Source: Crocinitomicaceae bacterium
Lineage (GTDB): Bacteria > Bacteroidota > Bacteroidia > Flavobacteriales_G > Salibacteraceae
Assembly: GCA_002713215.1 (NCBI GenBank)
Contig: PAVO01000023.1
Span: forward strand, 1-64,000
Direction of reading: 5' to 3'
DNA length: 64,000 nucleotides
Translations under genes and position numbers: made by a program
Shown here: positions 36,844 to 45,452 of the stretch, piece by piece
How the letters are laid out: each line of letters begins with the position of its first letter
Position numbering within the stretch: the first letter of the stretch is position 1
Notes under the pieces: generated by a model
Seen by the model: the letters and a program-made list of their open reading frames with translations, nothing else
Told to the model about the DNA's origin: nothing
Databases searched by the model: none

Positions 36844-38120
36844 GCATAGCAAACATCGATAAGAAAAACATCTGGCATCCTTTTTCTCATTACCATGAGA
36901 CCAGGAAGAATATTGTTATTAGTCAGGCAAAAGATGAGTTTCTATACGATGAAAATGGAAATCAGTATATCGATTCTGTGGCATCCTGGTGGGTGAATTT
37001 ACATGGGCATTCCAACCCCTATATTGCTGAAAAAATTGCGGAACAAGCTCAAAACCTGGAGCATGTGATTTTTGCCGGATTTACCCACGAACCCGCAGTG
37101 ACTTTCTCTGAAAAGTTACTGGAACTACTGCCCGATAACCAGGAAAAACTTTTCTTTTCAGACAATGGATCAACCTCCACTGAAATAGCTCTAAAACTAG
37201 CACTGCAATCGTTTGTTAACCGGGGTGAGAGAAAAATAAAAGTAATTGCATTAGAAGGGGCCTATCACGGCGATACACTTGGCGCAATGTCAGTAAGCTC
37301 CCGCGGATTGTTTACGGAACCCTTTCATCCCTTTTTATACGAAGTCTGCTTTCTTCCATTACCAACCGTGGAAAATGAGCGTGAGTGCATTGCACAACTG
37401 GAAAAGGTGTTAGATACTCAAGAAGCTGCGGCCTTCATCTTTGAGCCCCTGCTTCAAGCTGCTGGTGGCATGAGAATGTACGATGCAAACGTACTGTGCA
37501 AGCTTGTGGAATTATGTAAGAAACATGGGGTCATTACTATAGCAGACGAAGTAGTAACTGCTTTTTACCGAACAGGTAAGTTTTTGGCAAGCGACCAGTT
37601 ATCCAGCACGCCCGATATCATTTGTATGGCCAAAGGGGTGACCGGAGGAACCATGGCCATGGGCGTTACTTCCTGTAATCGCTGGATCGTGGAGTCATTC
37701 GAAACTAAAGATCGGTCCAAGACTTTTTATCATGGGCACTCCTTTACCGGAAACCCAATTGCGTGTTCAGCGGCTGTCGCTAGTTTAGACCTTTTGGAAA
37801 CTAGTGCAAGCGAGGCAAATAGAAAAAGAATTAGTTCGTTTTTTGAGTCATTTAAATTGGACTTGGAGCAAAATACAATGGTGCGAAACGCCCGATGCCT
37901 TGGCCATATTTTAGCTTTTGAAATTGAGGCTGAGGAATCGAATTATTTAAGTAACCTAAGGGATTGGATTTATGATCGATTTCTTGAGGAAGGCATTTTG
38001 ATGAGGCCACTTGGAAACACAATTTGTTTTATTCCGTCCTACTGTATCTCACAAGATTCTTTGGAACACATAAGAACAGCGACATTTAATATCATTAAAG
38101 ACCTGTCAGGGAATCAATAG
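36840..38120 (+). CDS. bioA: Adenosylmethionine-8-amino-7-oxononanoate aminotransferase
   Basis: A 426-residue fold-type I PLP aminotransferase that makes 7,8-diaminopelargonate. It has the class III pattern: WWVNLHGHSNP near residue 50, EGAYHGDTLGAMSVSSRG near 139, ADEVVTAFYRTG near 239 and the PLP lysine in CMAKGVTGG near 262-270. It overlaps bioD by 4 nt and its stop touches the ketosynthase ATG. Confidence 0.95.
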   Translation: MSIANIDKKNIWHPFSHYHETRKNIVISQAKDEFLYDENGNQYIDSVASWWVNLHGHSNPYIAEKIAEQAQNLEHVIFAGFTHEPAVTFSEKLLELLPDNQEKLFFSDNGSTSTEIALKLALQSFVNRGERKIKVIALEGAYHGDTLGAMSVSSRGLFTEPFHPFLYEVCFLPLPTVENERECIAQLEKVLDTQEAAAFIFEPLLQAAGGMRMYDANVLCKLVELCKKHGVITIADEVVTAFYRTGKFLASDQLSSTPDIICMAKGVTGGTMAMGVTSCNRWIVESFETKDRSKTFYHGHSFTGNPIACSAAVASLDLLETSASEANRKRISSFFESFKLDLEQNTMVRNARCLGHILAFEIEAEESNYLSNLRDWIYDRFLEEGILMRPLGNTICFIPSYCISQDSLEHIRTATFNIIKDLSGNQ

Positions 38121-39305
38121 ATGAGAAATAAGCTGGTTATAAGTTCAATGGGTTCAATTTCTCCATTGGGGTCGAGTGAGGAGGAAGTCAGGCAAAACTT
38201 GTTTTCTCCCCACACCTTTATTCAGAAAAATAATAGGGGTAATTGGGTTGGCGGGCTTAATAAAGATTCAAAAGAAAAAATCAAGCAGCTGATTAAACAG
38301 AATTCCAAATTCAAATTATTAGACCGAAGTGTACTGCTGGCCATCTATGCGTCGACGCAGGCCTGGAATACCAGGAAAGACCTTGGCCAAGTGAAAAATC
38401 TGAGCGCCGGAGTAAATATTGGATCTTCACGAGGTGCAACGGACATATTTGAAGACAAGCACAAAAGTTATCTGCAACATCCTGGAGAATTACCTGCTTC
38501 CCACACTTCACCAACAACTACATTAGGTGCTGTATCCAGCTGGGTTGGTAAGGAATTAAACATCAATGGCCCGGCTTTTAGCCATTCGGTTACTTGCAGT
38601 ACTTCACTTTATGCCATTGGCAATGCAATGGCTTGGGTAAAAGCCGGTTTTTCTGATTTGTTTATTGCAGGTGGCGCAGAGGCTCCGCTCACCCCATTTA
38701 CCATAGATCAAATGAAAGCCCTGAAAATATACTCCGATTTGGATCAGGAGTATCCCAGTTTACCCCTTGGAACAAAGAACAAAAACACCATGGTGTTGGG
38801 TGAGGGTGCTGCTTCTTTTGTGATTGAGTCCCAGGAAAGCGCTATTAAATCAGGACTTGAGAACTGGGTTAATATCGACGGTATTGGGTTCGCCAACGAA
38901 AAAATGGACTCCCCTACTTCCATAAGTAAAGATGGGGTTGCTTTAAGCAAGTCTATGAAAATTGCACTGGGTCAGGATAAAAGTGACGTTGAAGTAGACC
39001 TGATTATAACGCATGCACCGGGTACAAAAAAGGGTGATGACGCTGAATTAAAAGCCATTGAGTCGGTATTTGGGAATAGGAGGCCCAACATTATTTCTAC
39101 CAAGTGGAAAACAGGGCACCTATTGGGAGCTTCTTCGGCATTGGCCATTGAGCAGGCCATTCATATGCTTAAAGCCAGGGAATATCCTTCTCTTCCCTAC
39201 CCCAACGGTATTAAGAACGAAATAGAAACAGTAAATAAGATAATGATAAACAGTATTGGCTTTGGTGGGAATTCGGCCAGTATTATTTTATCATTGAACA
39301 ATTAA
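38121..39305 (+). CDS. Beta-ketoacyl synthase embedded in the biotin operon
   Basis: A 394-residue thiolase-fold ketosynthase. The catalytic triad is intact: Cys in SVTCSTSLYAIG (near residue 155), His in THAPGTKKGD (near 294), and His in KWKTGHLLGASSA (near 331) with its preceding Lys. It resembles FabF but is a little shorter. It begins directly after bioA and is followed by bioB, so a role in making or extending the pimeloyl precursor is the likely reading. A general fatty-acid FabF is the alternative, but then the position would be unexplained. Confidence 0.88.
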   Translation: MRNKLVISSMGSISPLGSSEEEVRQNLFSPHTFIQKNNRGNWVGGLNKDSKEKIKQLIKQNSKFKLLDRSVLLAIYASTQAWNTRKDLGQVKNLSAGVNIGSSRGATDIFEDKHKSYLQHPGELPASHTSPTTTLGAVSSWVGKELNINGPAFSHSVTCSTSLYAIGNAMAWVKAGFSDLFIAGGAEAPLTPFTIDQMKALKIYSDLDQEYPSLPLGTKNKNTMVLGEGAASFVIESQESAIKSGLENWVNIDGIGFANEKMDSPTSISKDGVALSKSMKIALGQDKSDVEVDLIITHAPGTKKGDDAELKAIESVFGNRRPNIISTKWKTGHLLGASSALAIEQAIHMLKAREYPSLPYPNGIKNEIETVNKIMINSIGFGGNSASIILSLNN

Positions 39306-39356
39306 ATTAAAGGTGGTTTAGGGCCTTAATGTGCTCTACTCCAGTAAAGATTAGAA

Positions 39357-40337
39357 ATGGAAAACTTAAGGTACGACTGGACAATTGAAGAACTAAAAGC
39401 CATTTACAATAAACCTTTGTTGGATCTTGTATATGAAGCGGCAACAGTTCATCGCGAAAATTTTAACGCTAGAGAAGTACAGCGAAGCACATTACTTTCT
39501 ATAAAAACAGGTGGTTGTGTTGAAGATTGCGCCTATTGCCCACAAGCGGCCAGGTATTCTACCGGCGTGAATACACATAAATTGCTTCCTGTGGAAACCG
39601 TATTGGAAGCGGCACAAAAAGCCAAGGACGATGGGTCTTCTCGTTTTTGCATGGGTGCTGCCTGGAGAGAGGTTCGGGATAACCGGGACTTTGATAAGGT
39701 TATCGACATGGTAAAGGGCGTTAGTGATATGGGACTAGAGGTCTGCAGTACACTAGGAATGATAACTGACGAACAAGCTAAAAAACTAAAAGATGCCGGA
39801 CTGGATGCATACAACCACAACCTGGATACTTCCGAAGAGTATTACAAAGAAATTATATCGACTCGCGAATACGATAACCGCCTGCAGTCAATTGAAAATA
39901 CACGCAAGGCAGGAATTACCGTCTGTTCTGGTGGAATAATCGGTATGGGAGAAAGCGTTGAGGACCGAATGGGGCTTATTCAAACACTTTCGTCACTTAA
40001 CCCTCACCCGGAATCAGTTCCGATTAACATACTGGTCCCGGTAGAAGGAACACCTCTGGAAAACTGTGAGAAAATATCGGTTTGGGAAATGGTAAGAATG
40101 GTTGCCACCGCACGAATTGTATTTCAAAAAAGTTTGGTGCGGTTGAGTGCCGGAAGAAAAGATTTAACGGACGTAGAACAAGGATTCTGCTTTTTGGCCG
40201 GTGCCAATTCTATTTTTGCGGGTGATGAGTTGCTAACCACACCTAACCCTGCGTTTAATGCTGATAAGGAACTTTTTGAAACCTTAGGACTGGTGAACAT
40301 GCCATCAAAAAAGATAAAGGAAGTAGCACCTGTTTAA
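39357..40337 (+). CDS. bioB: Biotin synthase
   Basis: A 326-residue radical SAM enzyme that inserts sulfur into dethiobiotin. The 4Fe-4S motif CVEDCAYC is near residue 50, with the biotin synthase segments [20 protein letters not shown] and the second-cluster ligands further on. It follows the ketosynthase after 51 nt. Its stop is 8 nt from the convergent PKD lipoprotein gene. Confidence 0.97.
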   Translation: MENLRYDWTIEELKAIYNKPLLDLVYEAATVHRENFNAREVQRSTLLSIKTGGCVEDCAYCPQAARYSTGVNTHKLLPVETVLEAAQKAKDDGSSRFCMGAAWREVRDNRDFDKVIDMVKGVSDMGLEVCSTLGMITDEQAKKLKDAGLDAYNHNLDTSEEYYKEIISTREYDNRLQSIENTRKAGITVCSGGIIGMGESVEDRMGLIQTLSSLNPHPESVPINILVPVEGTPLENCEKISVWEMVRMVATARIVFQKSLVRLSAGRKDLTDVEQGFCFLAGANSIFAGDELLTTPNPAFNADKELFETLGLVNMPSKKIKEVAPV

Positions 40338-40345
40338 GGTTCTTT

Positions 40346-41008
40346 CTATTTAGCGGTACCGTTGTAGGTTATGGTCCACGCGAGAGAATCAATTTGCGGA
40401 TCCCTTCCCGATAGGGTAAAGTTAAACGACCTGGTTCTTTGGCTATAAGAGCCGCTTCCTGAAGTAATCAGCTCAAGCCTCGATGGTTGCAGGTTTGTTA
40501 CTTCACTAAAAACAAAACCGGTATCCTTATCTCCCACAACCAAGGCTCTAAAAGTACCCCTGGAAAACGCTACTTTAATCTGCTTTGTACTGGTTGGTGC
40601 AATAGTAACTGCTCCTGAATACTCTTTATTTAAAACGGTACTATCGGGATAATTTTCCAAATACTCACCGGAATAAATTCCTTCTGATGGTCCGGTCAAA
40701 TCATTCAAAAAAGTACCAATGGTTCGTTTTAATTCATCCTCTTTCTTTTTATTCTTCACGGTAAGCGAAACCATGTACGTTCCTTCATCTTTATAGGCAT
40801 GAACCGGGTTTGCCAGCGCAGATGTTTCTCCATCACCAAAATCCCATAGGTATTCCTGGGCATTCACAGAACAATCGTTAAACTTATATAACTCGTTGGT
40901 CTCCAAGCGTTCACCAATGGTGAAGCAAGCAACAGGCTCGTTGTTATTGCATGAGCTTAGGAAGAAAATGCACAGCGCAAATAAGAAGGTAGATTGAAGT
41001 TTATTCAC
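40346..41008 (-). CDS. PKD-domain lipoprotein
   Basis: A 220-residue protein with a signal and lipobox FLSSC (Cys 20), so it should be anchored in a membrane. A PKD domain (about residues 40-95) shows YLWDFGDGETS and YKDEGTYMVSLTVKN. The last 120 residues are beta-rich and unrecognised. The start codon is GTG at 41008. Its upstream neighbour ppiD ends in a terminator at 41025-41055, so it is likely transcribed separately or by read-through. Confidence 0.8.
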   Translation of the reverse strand: MNKLQSTFLFALCIFFLSSCNNNEPVACFTIGERLETNELYKFNDCSVNAQEYLWDFGDGETSALANPVHAYKDEGTYMVSLTVKNKKKEDELKRTIGTFLNDLTGPSEGIYSGEYLENYPDSTVLNKEYSGAVTIAPTSTKQIKVAFSRGTFRALVVGDKDTGFVFSEVTNLQPSRLELITSGSGSYSQRTRSFNFTLSGRDPQIDSLAWTITYNGTAK

Positions 41009-41024
41009 GGTTCGAATTTACCAA

Positions 41025-41055
41025 TAAAAAAGGGGCTGCCAAATGACGCCCCTTT
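41025..41055 (-). terminator. Rho-independent terminator after ppiD
   Basis: On the minus strand AAAGGGGC (41055-41048) pairs with GCCCCTTT (41036-41029) around an 11-base loop and runs into a T tract (41031-41025). It lies 22 nt past the ppiD stop. Confidence 0.85.
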
Positions 41056-41076
41056 CAAATCATTTATAGCGAGGTT

Positions 41077-43185
41077 CTAATAGAACTTGTGGCGGCTATC
41101 AACCACTCCACCTTTTTCTTTTAGAGCTTCAAATACTTCATAGTCTACCCGGCTGGCTAAGTTTCTACCTACCTGATCACGGGTAATCTCCAGGGTTGTG
41201 TTTTCGTCTGCGGGCATTATTTTGTCTACCCTAACAATGTAAACACCGTTTTCGCCATCCACGACTTCACTTTCCTGTCCTTCTTCCAAGCCGAAAATCA
41301 TTCCTAAAATTTTAGCCTCCGGACCAATTCCGGGAATTGAAAAGCTACTGAAGTTGATATCGGTAGAGGTTTTAACTCCAGTTCCAATTGCCTGCGCAAT
41401 TTCTTCAACTCCGGCATCAGCACCCATTTTGCTTCTGATCAATTCAGCTTTCTTTTCCTTTATTACCTTTTCGGTCACTTTGTCTTTCACCTCTTCGAAA
41501 GGAAGGGTGCCTTCTTCTTTTACCGAAGAAAGAGCAGCAATTATGAACTGGGTCCCCATTTCATATACATCAGATACTTCACCAATGTTTGCGTCATAAG
41601 ACCAACGGATCAACTGACGTGGGCTTTCCAAATTACCAAGCACCTTGTCCTGAACCCGAATGTAATCGAACTCCTGGATTTCAACCGCCGGATTTTCCTC
41701 AGCTGCTTTTACAAATGCATCGAGCGTACTATTTTGAATGGCAAACTCTGAAGCTAGGTTATATTGTTTTTCAAAGGTCTCTTCACTTGGCTCAATGATT
41801 CTCTCTATACTAACTGTTTCGATCTTTTCCTTCTCTTCCGTCTTATTGGTAATTTCAATGAGGTGATAGCCATATTGTGTTTTTACAATCGGTAGATCGC
41901 CTACGTTTCCATTAAAACAAGCCCTGTCAAATTCAGGTACCATTTGACCCTGAGTGAACCATTCCAAATCTCCACCATTTCGTGCAGAACCTAAATCCGC
42001 ACTTAAATCAGTGGCTAATTGTGCAAAATCAGCTCCGTTTTGAATGGCTTCTTTAAGGCTGTCCATTCGTACTCTAATTACAGTAGTATCTTCCGTTTCA
42101 CTCGGCTGAAGCAAAATATGCCTTGCTCTTACTGAGTCTGGAACCAATACGGTTCCCAATTTTTTGGTCAACTTAAACGTTCCATTAGCGCCATAAGGAC
42201 CAAAAACGGTTCCGTTTTCTGCCGCAAAAATTAATGAGTCAATATCATCGGGTAGTTCATATCGTTTGAAACGCTGAAAACTATTTCTTGAATCCGAGTT
42301 TTGAAGAGCAAACAAAGTATCGTTATCCGCAGCTTCAAACTCAGGCTTCATTTTGCCTACCATTTGTTTTATTCTTTCAAGATCGGCCTCCGTTGGGGTT
42401 ACATTCCACGAAATCAACTTGATTCCCCTTGTAGTTTCATTTTGAGAAAACTCTTTATCCGATTTATGGGCATTGTAGTAGCTTTGAAGATCGGCATCGT
42501 CATACGAAACTTCATCATTGGTTATTTCGTCATAGCTCATTCCAGCATAACTGATGCTTACCCTTTTATTTTCTTCCACTGAACTTTGCTCAGCGTCGAA
42601 GTTAGAAACGTAAAGTCCGCGCTTAATAGCGTTGTTGTATTTGTTACTTAAAATGGTTTGTCGAATTGCATCTTCAACCGGATACCAGTTTTCTGGGGTT
42701 TCACCACCAAGAATTTGTTTGATGTAGAAAAGAACTTTTTGTGAGTTAAGACCTCCTGTTGCCGGATCTCTCAATTGATCATATACCTGGTTGGTTTGGG
42801 GATTCGTGAAGTATTGATTCAGTACCGCATTGTTTGGGTTGTTCTTAATTTCTTCCCAAAGTTCTTCATCGGTTACAGAAATTCCGATTTTAGCATACTC
42901 AGTTTCAACCAACTTTTCCTGCAATAACTGGTTCCAAACCCGATTACGCATTTGATCCATCTGTTGCCCGCTTACATCCTGACCGTTGGAAGCTTCTGAT
43001 AATCGCCGCTCAAATTCCTGAATTGAAATTTTCACTCCGTTTATCTCTCCCACATCAGTATCCGGCTGGCTAAAAATATTGCTGTTTCCACTCAAAAGGT
43101 CACTACCAATAAAAGCTACCATAGCAAAGGCCACTACTCCAATCATAAGTCCCGACCTGTTGCGTATCTGTCCTATTACTCCCAT
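41077..43185 (-). CDS. PpiD/SurA-like periplasmic peptidyl-prolyl isomerase
   Basis: A 702-residue inner-membrane-anchored chaperone. One N-terminal helix (about residues 12-31) is followed by a SurA_N-type helical domain with VGEINGVKISIQEFERRL, and a parvulin domain near 347-450 (ARHILLQPS, ADFAQLATDLSAD, GGDLEWFTQGQMVPEF, TQYGYHLIEI). It should help outer-membrane proteins fold after Sec export. It ends the coaX-to-ppiD block and is followed by its own terminator. Confidence 0.92.
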   Translation of the reverse strand: MGVIGQIRNRSGLMIGVVAFAMVAFIGSDLLSGNSNIFSQPDTDVGEINGVKISIQEFERRLSEASNGQDVSGQQMDQMRNRVWNQLLQEKLVETEYAKIGISVTDEELWEEIKNNPNNAVLNQYFTNPQTNQVYDQLRDPATGGLNSQKVLFYIKQILGGETPENWYPVEDAIRQTILSNKYNNAIKRGLYVSNFDAEQSSVEENKRVSISYAGMSYDEITNDEVSYDDADLQSYYNAHKSDKEFSQNETTRGIKLISWNVTPTEADLERIKQMVGKMKPEFEAADNDTLFALQNSDSRNSFQRFKRYELPDDIDSLIFAAENGTVFGPYGANGTFKLTKKLGTVLVPDSVRARHILLQPSETEDTTVIRVRMDSLKEAIQNGADFAQLATDLSADLGSARNGGDLEWFTQGQMVPEFDRACFNGNVGDLPIVKTQYGYHLIEITNKTEEKEKIETVSIERIIEPSEETFEKQYNLASEFAIQNSTLDAFVKAAEENPAVEIQEFDYIRVQDKVLGNLESPRQLIRWSYDANIGEVSDVYEMGTQFIIAALSSVKEEGTLPFEEVKDKVTEKVIKEKKAELIRSKMGADAGVEEIAQAIGTGVKTSTDINFSSFSIPGIGPEAKILGMIFGLEEGQESEVVDGENGVYIVRVDKIMPADENTTLEITRDQVGRNLASRVDYEVFEALKEKGGVVDSRHKFY

Positions 43186-43315
43186 TTATCTTAGGTTCAA
43201 AATTTGGACCGCGAATATACAATCATTGCCGATTAAATTCAAAAATTGAACATTTCTTAACTTGTTGTTTGTTAGTGGTTTATAAAATTGTGGTTTTGTC
43301 CAGTGTAAGTTTTGG

Positions 43316-44581
43316 CTAATTCGGGGGGCTATTTGTAATTAAAACGCTTTCTATCTTATTATCAGATACTTGCTCAATGGTAAAAATAAAACCTTCAATT
43401 TCCAGTACTTCTCCTTGGTCGGGAATACTCTCCTGAAAATGGGTAATTAAACCCCCTAGGGTTTCATAATCAGGGTTTTCTGGTAGTTCAAGTTGATACT
43501 CCATATTTAGGTGGTCTACCTCCAGCCGAGCAGAAAAACGATACCTTCCCTCTCCGAGGTCTTCCTCTATCTCATAATCCTTATCGTGTTCGTCTTCTAT
43601 TTCACCAACAATTTCTTCAATGAGGTCTTCTGTTGTAACTATTCCTGCTGTACCTCCAAATTCATCGAGAACAACGGCTATACTTCTTTTGTTTTTATTC
43701 AAAATCTTAAGCGCATCACTGGCGGTCATTGCTTCGGGAATAAGCGAAATTGGTAAAAGAATTTCTTTAATCGACTTGGGTGATTTCAAGAGCTCGAAAG
43801 AATGTACGTAGCCAATTATATTATCCATTCCCTCTCTATAAATCAAGACCTTGGATAACCCTGTTTCTATGAACAACTCCCTCACTTTTTCAAGTTCTTC
43901 ATCTTCAGAAACAGCCTTCACTTCCGTTCTTGGAACCATACACTCCCGGACTTTTACTTCATTAAATTCCAGTGCATTTTGAAGAATCTGAACCTCGTGC
44001 TCCAGTTCATCTTTATTGTTTGTTTTCGATGTCGCCTCTCGTAAGTACTGATCCAAATCCACTTTCCCAAACACCACCTGCTTATTACTGAGGTCTTCCT
44101 TTATTATGTACTTCAAAATGAAATTAGTAATGCCCATCGTAATAAATACAATAGGAGATAAAACGCTATAAATAATGACCGTAGGAATGGCAAAAACGTT
44201 GAGTGTTCTATTGGGGTTAATCCTAAATATTGTTTTGGGTAAAAATTCAGCGGTAACCAAAACCAGGGTTGTAGAAATTACCGTTTGAAGTAAAAAAATG
44301 GCGAATTTATTGGGAATCGCCGCTGCTATTAATGGTTCTAAAGCAAGCGCCATAAAATAACCATAGATAACTAAGGCAATGTTGTTGCCTATGAGCATTG
44401 TAGAAATAAATTCCCTTTCGTGTTTAACGAAGTAGGAATAGATCGATGCTGCAATTTCACCTCCCTTTTTGTCTAATTCAATTTTTAGTTTGTTGGAACT
44501 GATAAAGGCTATTTCCATTCCAGAAAAAAAGGCGGAAAAAAGTAGGGAAAGAAGAATTATCAAAAACGAATTCTCGTCCAT
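43316..44581 (-). CDS. CNNM/CorC-family (HlyC/CorC) membrane protein
   Basis: A 421-residue protein with a DUF21/CNNM membrane domain (about residues 1-135, starting NSFLIILLSLLFSAFFSGMEIAF), a CBS pair (about 210-330, with REGMDNIIGYVHSFELLK and LDEFGGTAGIVTTEDLIEEI) and a C-terminal CorC_HlyC domain to the end. Relatives export Mg2+ or Co2+ or act as membrane regulators. It resembles GldE in architecture, but the gene neighbours of gldE (ssb, gldD) are not present. Confidence 0.9.
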   Translation of the reverse strand: MDENSFLIILLSLLFSAFFSGMEIAFISSNKLKIELDKKGGEIAASIYSYFVKHEREFISTMLIGNNIALVIYGYFMALALEPLIAAAIPNKFAIFLLQTVISTTLVLVTAEFLPKTIFRINPNRTLNVFAIPTVIIYSVLSPIVFITMGITNFILKYIIKEDLSNKQVVFGKVDLDQYLREATSKTNNKDELEHEVQILQNALEFNEVKVRECMVPRTEVKAVSEDEELEKVRELFIETGLSKVLIYREGMDNIIGYVHSFELLKSPKSIKEILLPISLIPEAMTASDALKILNKNKRSIAVVLDEFGGTAGIVTTEDLIEEIVGEIEDEHDKDYEIEEDLGEGRYRFSARLEVDHLNMEYQLELPENPDYETLGGLITHFQESIPDQGEVLEIEGFIFTIEQVSDNKIESVLITNSPPN

Positions 44582-44617
44582 AAATTGGATATCGCTATCA
44601 AATATAAAGGATGAGTC

Positions 44618-44824
44618 TTACTTCTCGCCGTTTTCTTGATCCTGTTTTTTCAACTTGCCATCATACCATTTTCTCATTCCAAACAACACAAATGCCAATA
44701 TGGGCATATAGTAAGTCATGGGTTCAACCTCATCAGAGGTCATTGTTTTGTAAATGGCATATATGGTCGTTAAGATTCCTATGGTTAGCCAGAAGTAGAC
44801 AATATATATGTTATACTTTTTCAT
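44618..44824 (-). CDS. Small two-helix membrane protein, unknown
   Basis: A 68-residue protein with two membrane helices (about residues 5-25 and 37-50) and a basic-acidic C-terminal tail. It lies between lptC and the CorC-like gene on the same strand, 36 nt from each. No family is recognised beyond its place in this conserved block. Confidence 0.65.
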   Translation of the reverse strand: MKKYNIYIVYFWLTIGILTTIYAIYKTMTSDEVEPMTYYMPILAFVLFGMRKWYDGKLKKQDQENGEK

Positions 44825-44861
44825 GATTTATCTTTTATTAAGCTAATCCGGAGGGTGAAAC

Positions 44862-45446
44862 CTACTCCTCCAGCTCTTCATTATCCTCTCCTTTTACAGA
44901 AATTACCCCCCTAATATTGGTAATCCTGTATTTGGTGAACGAGTCGTTCGACTCGAGTCCATCACCGTAAATAATTTCATCCGGAGTGGTTATTTTAACA
45001 TACTCTTCGGTAAATATTCTGCTCTCCTCCCGATACCAGGTTAGCATTTCGGTGTTAAGGGTTTCGTCTTTATTGTTCTTTACCTCAACGTTGTTCTTCA
45101 CCACAATTCTTTTTTCTTCCGGGTAGTTAATTCCGTAATCGGCTTTCAATGTCGATTCCGGTGCTCCGGTAGAGTCAAACATGGTTAAAACCAGGCCTTC
45201 AGGAAATTCAACAAATGGATTATCGGCATCGGTAAACCTCAACATTTTTGGGGTGGTTACCTTGATTTTTAGCAGGGCTGAATCACTAAAAAGGATGGTC
45301 GTATTTATTGATATTTCCGTTGGTTTTAAGGAGTCCGATTCTAAAACGGGTAATTCGGTGGTGTCATTTCCGCAAGAAAACAAGAGTGCCGCAACCAAGG
45401 TTGCGGCACTTACTACTGATAGTATTTTAACAGCGGAGTTTATCAA
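44862..45446 (-). CDS. lptC: LPS export periplasmic protein LptC
   Basis: A 194-residue lipoprotein-like LptC with a signal and lipobox ending LLFSC. The body has the LptC/OstA pattern of beta strands: VFLDSTG-like MFDSTGAPESTLKADYGINYPEEK, VVKNNVEVKN and a C-terminal IRGVISV. LptC bridges LPS between inner-membrane LptBFG and LptA. The start is TTG at 45446, because an in-frame stop lies 9 nt before it with no ATG between. A 12-bp perfect hairpin lies within the signal codons (45385-45410). It follows the TPR gene after 6 nt. Confidence 0.85.
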   Translation of the reverse strand: MINSAVKILSVVSAATLVAALLFSCGNDTTELPVLESDSLKPTEISINTTILFSDSALLKIKVTTPKMLRFTDADNPFVEFPEGLVLTMFDSTGAPESTLKADYGINYPEEKRIVVKNNVEVKNNKDETLNTEMLTWYREESRIFTEEYVKITTPDEIIYGDGLESNDSFTKYRITNIRGVISVKGEDNEELEE

Positions 45447-45452
45447 TATGTT

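Noticed and set aside
43316-44581. Naming the CorC-like gene gldE
   Set aside because: Architecture is similar, but the gldE neighbours ssb and gldD are absent and this position in the coaX-ppiD block fits the general CorC/HlyC gene.
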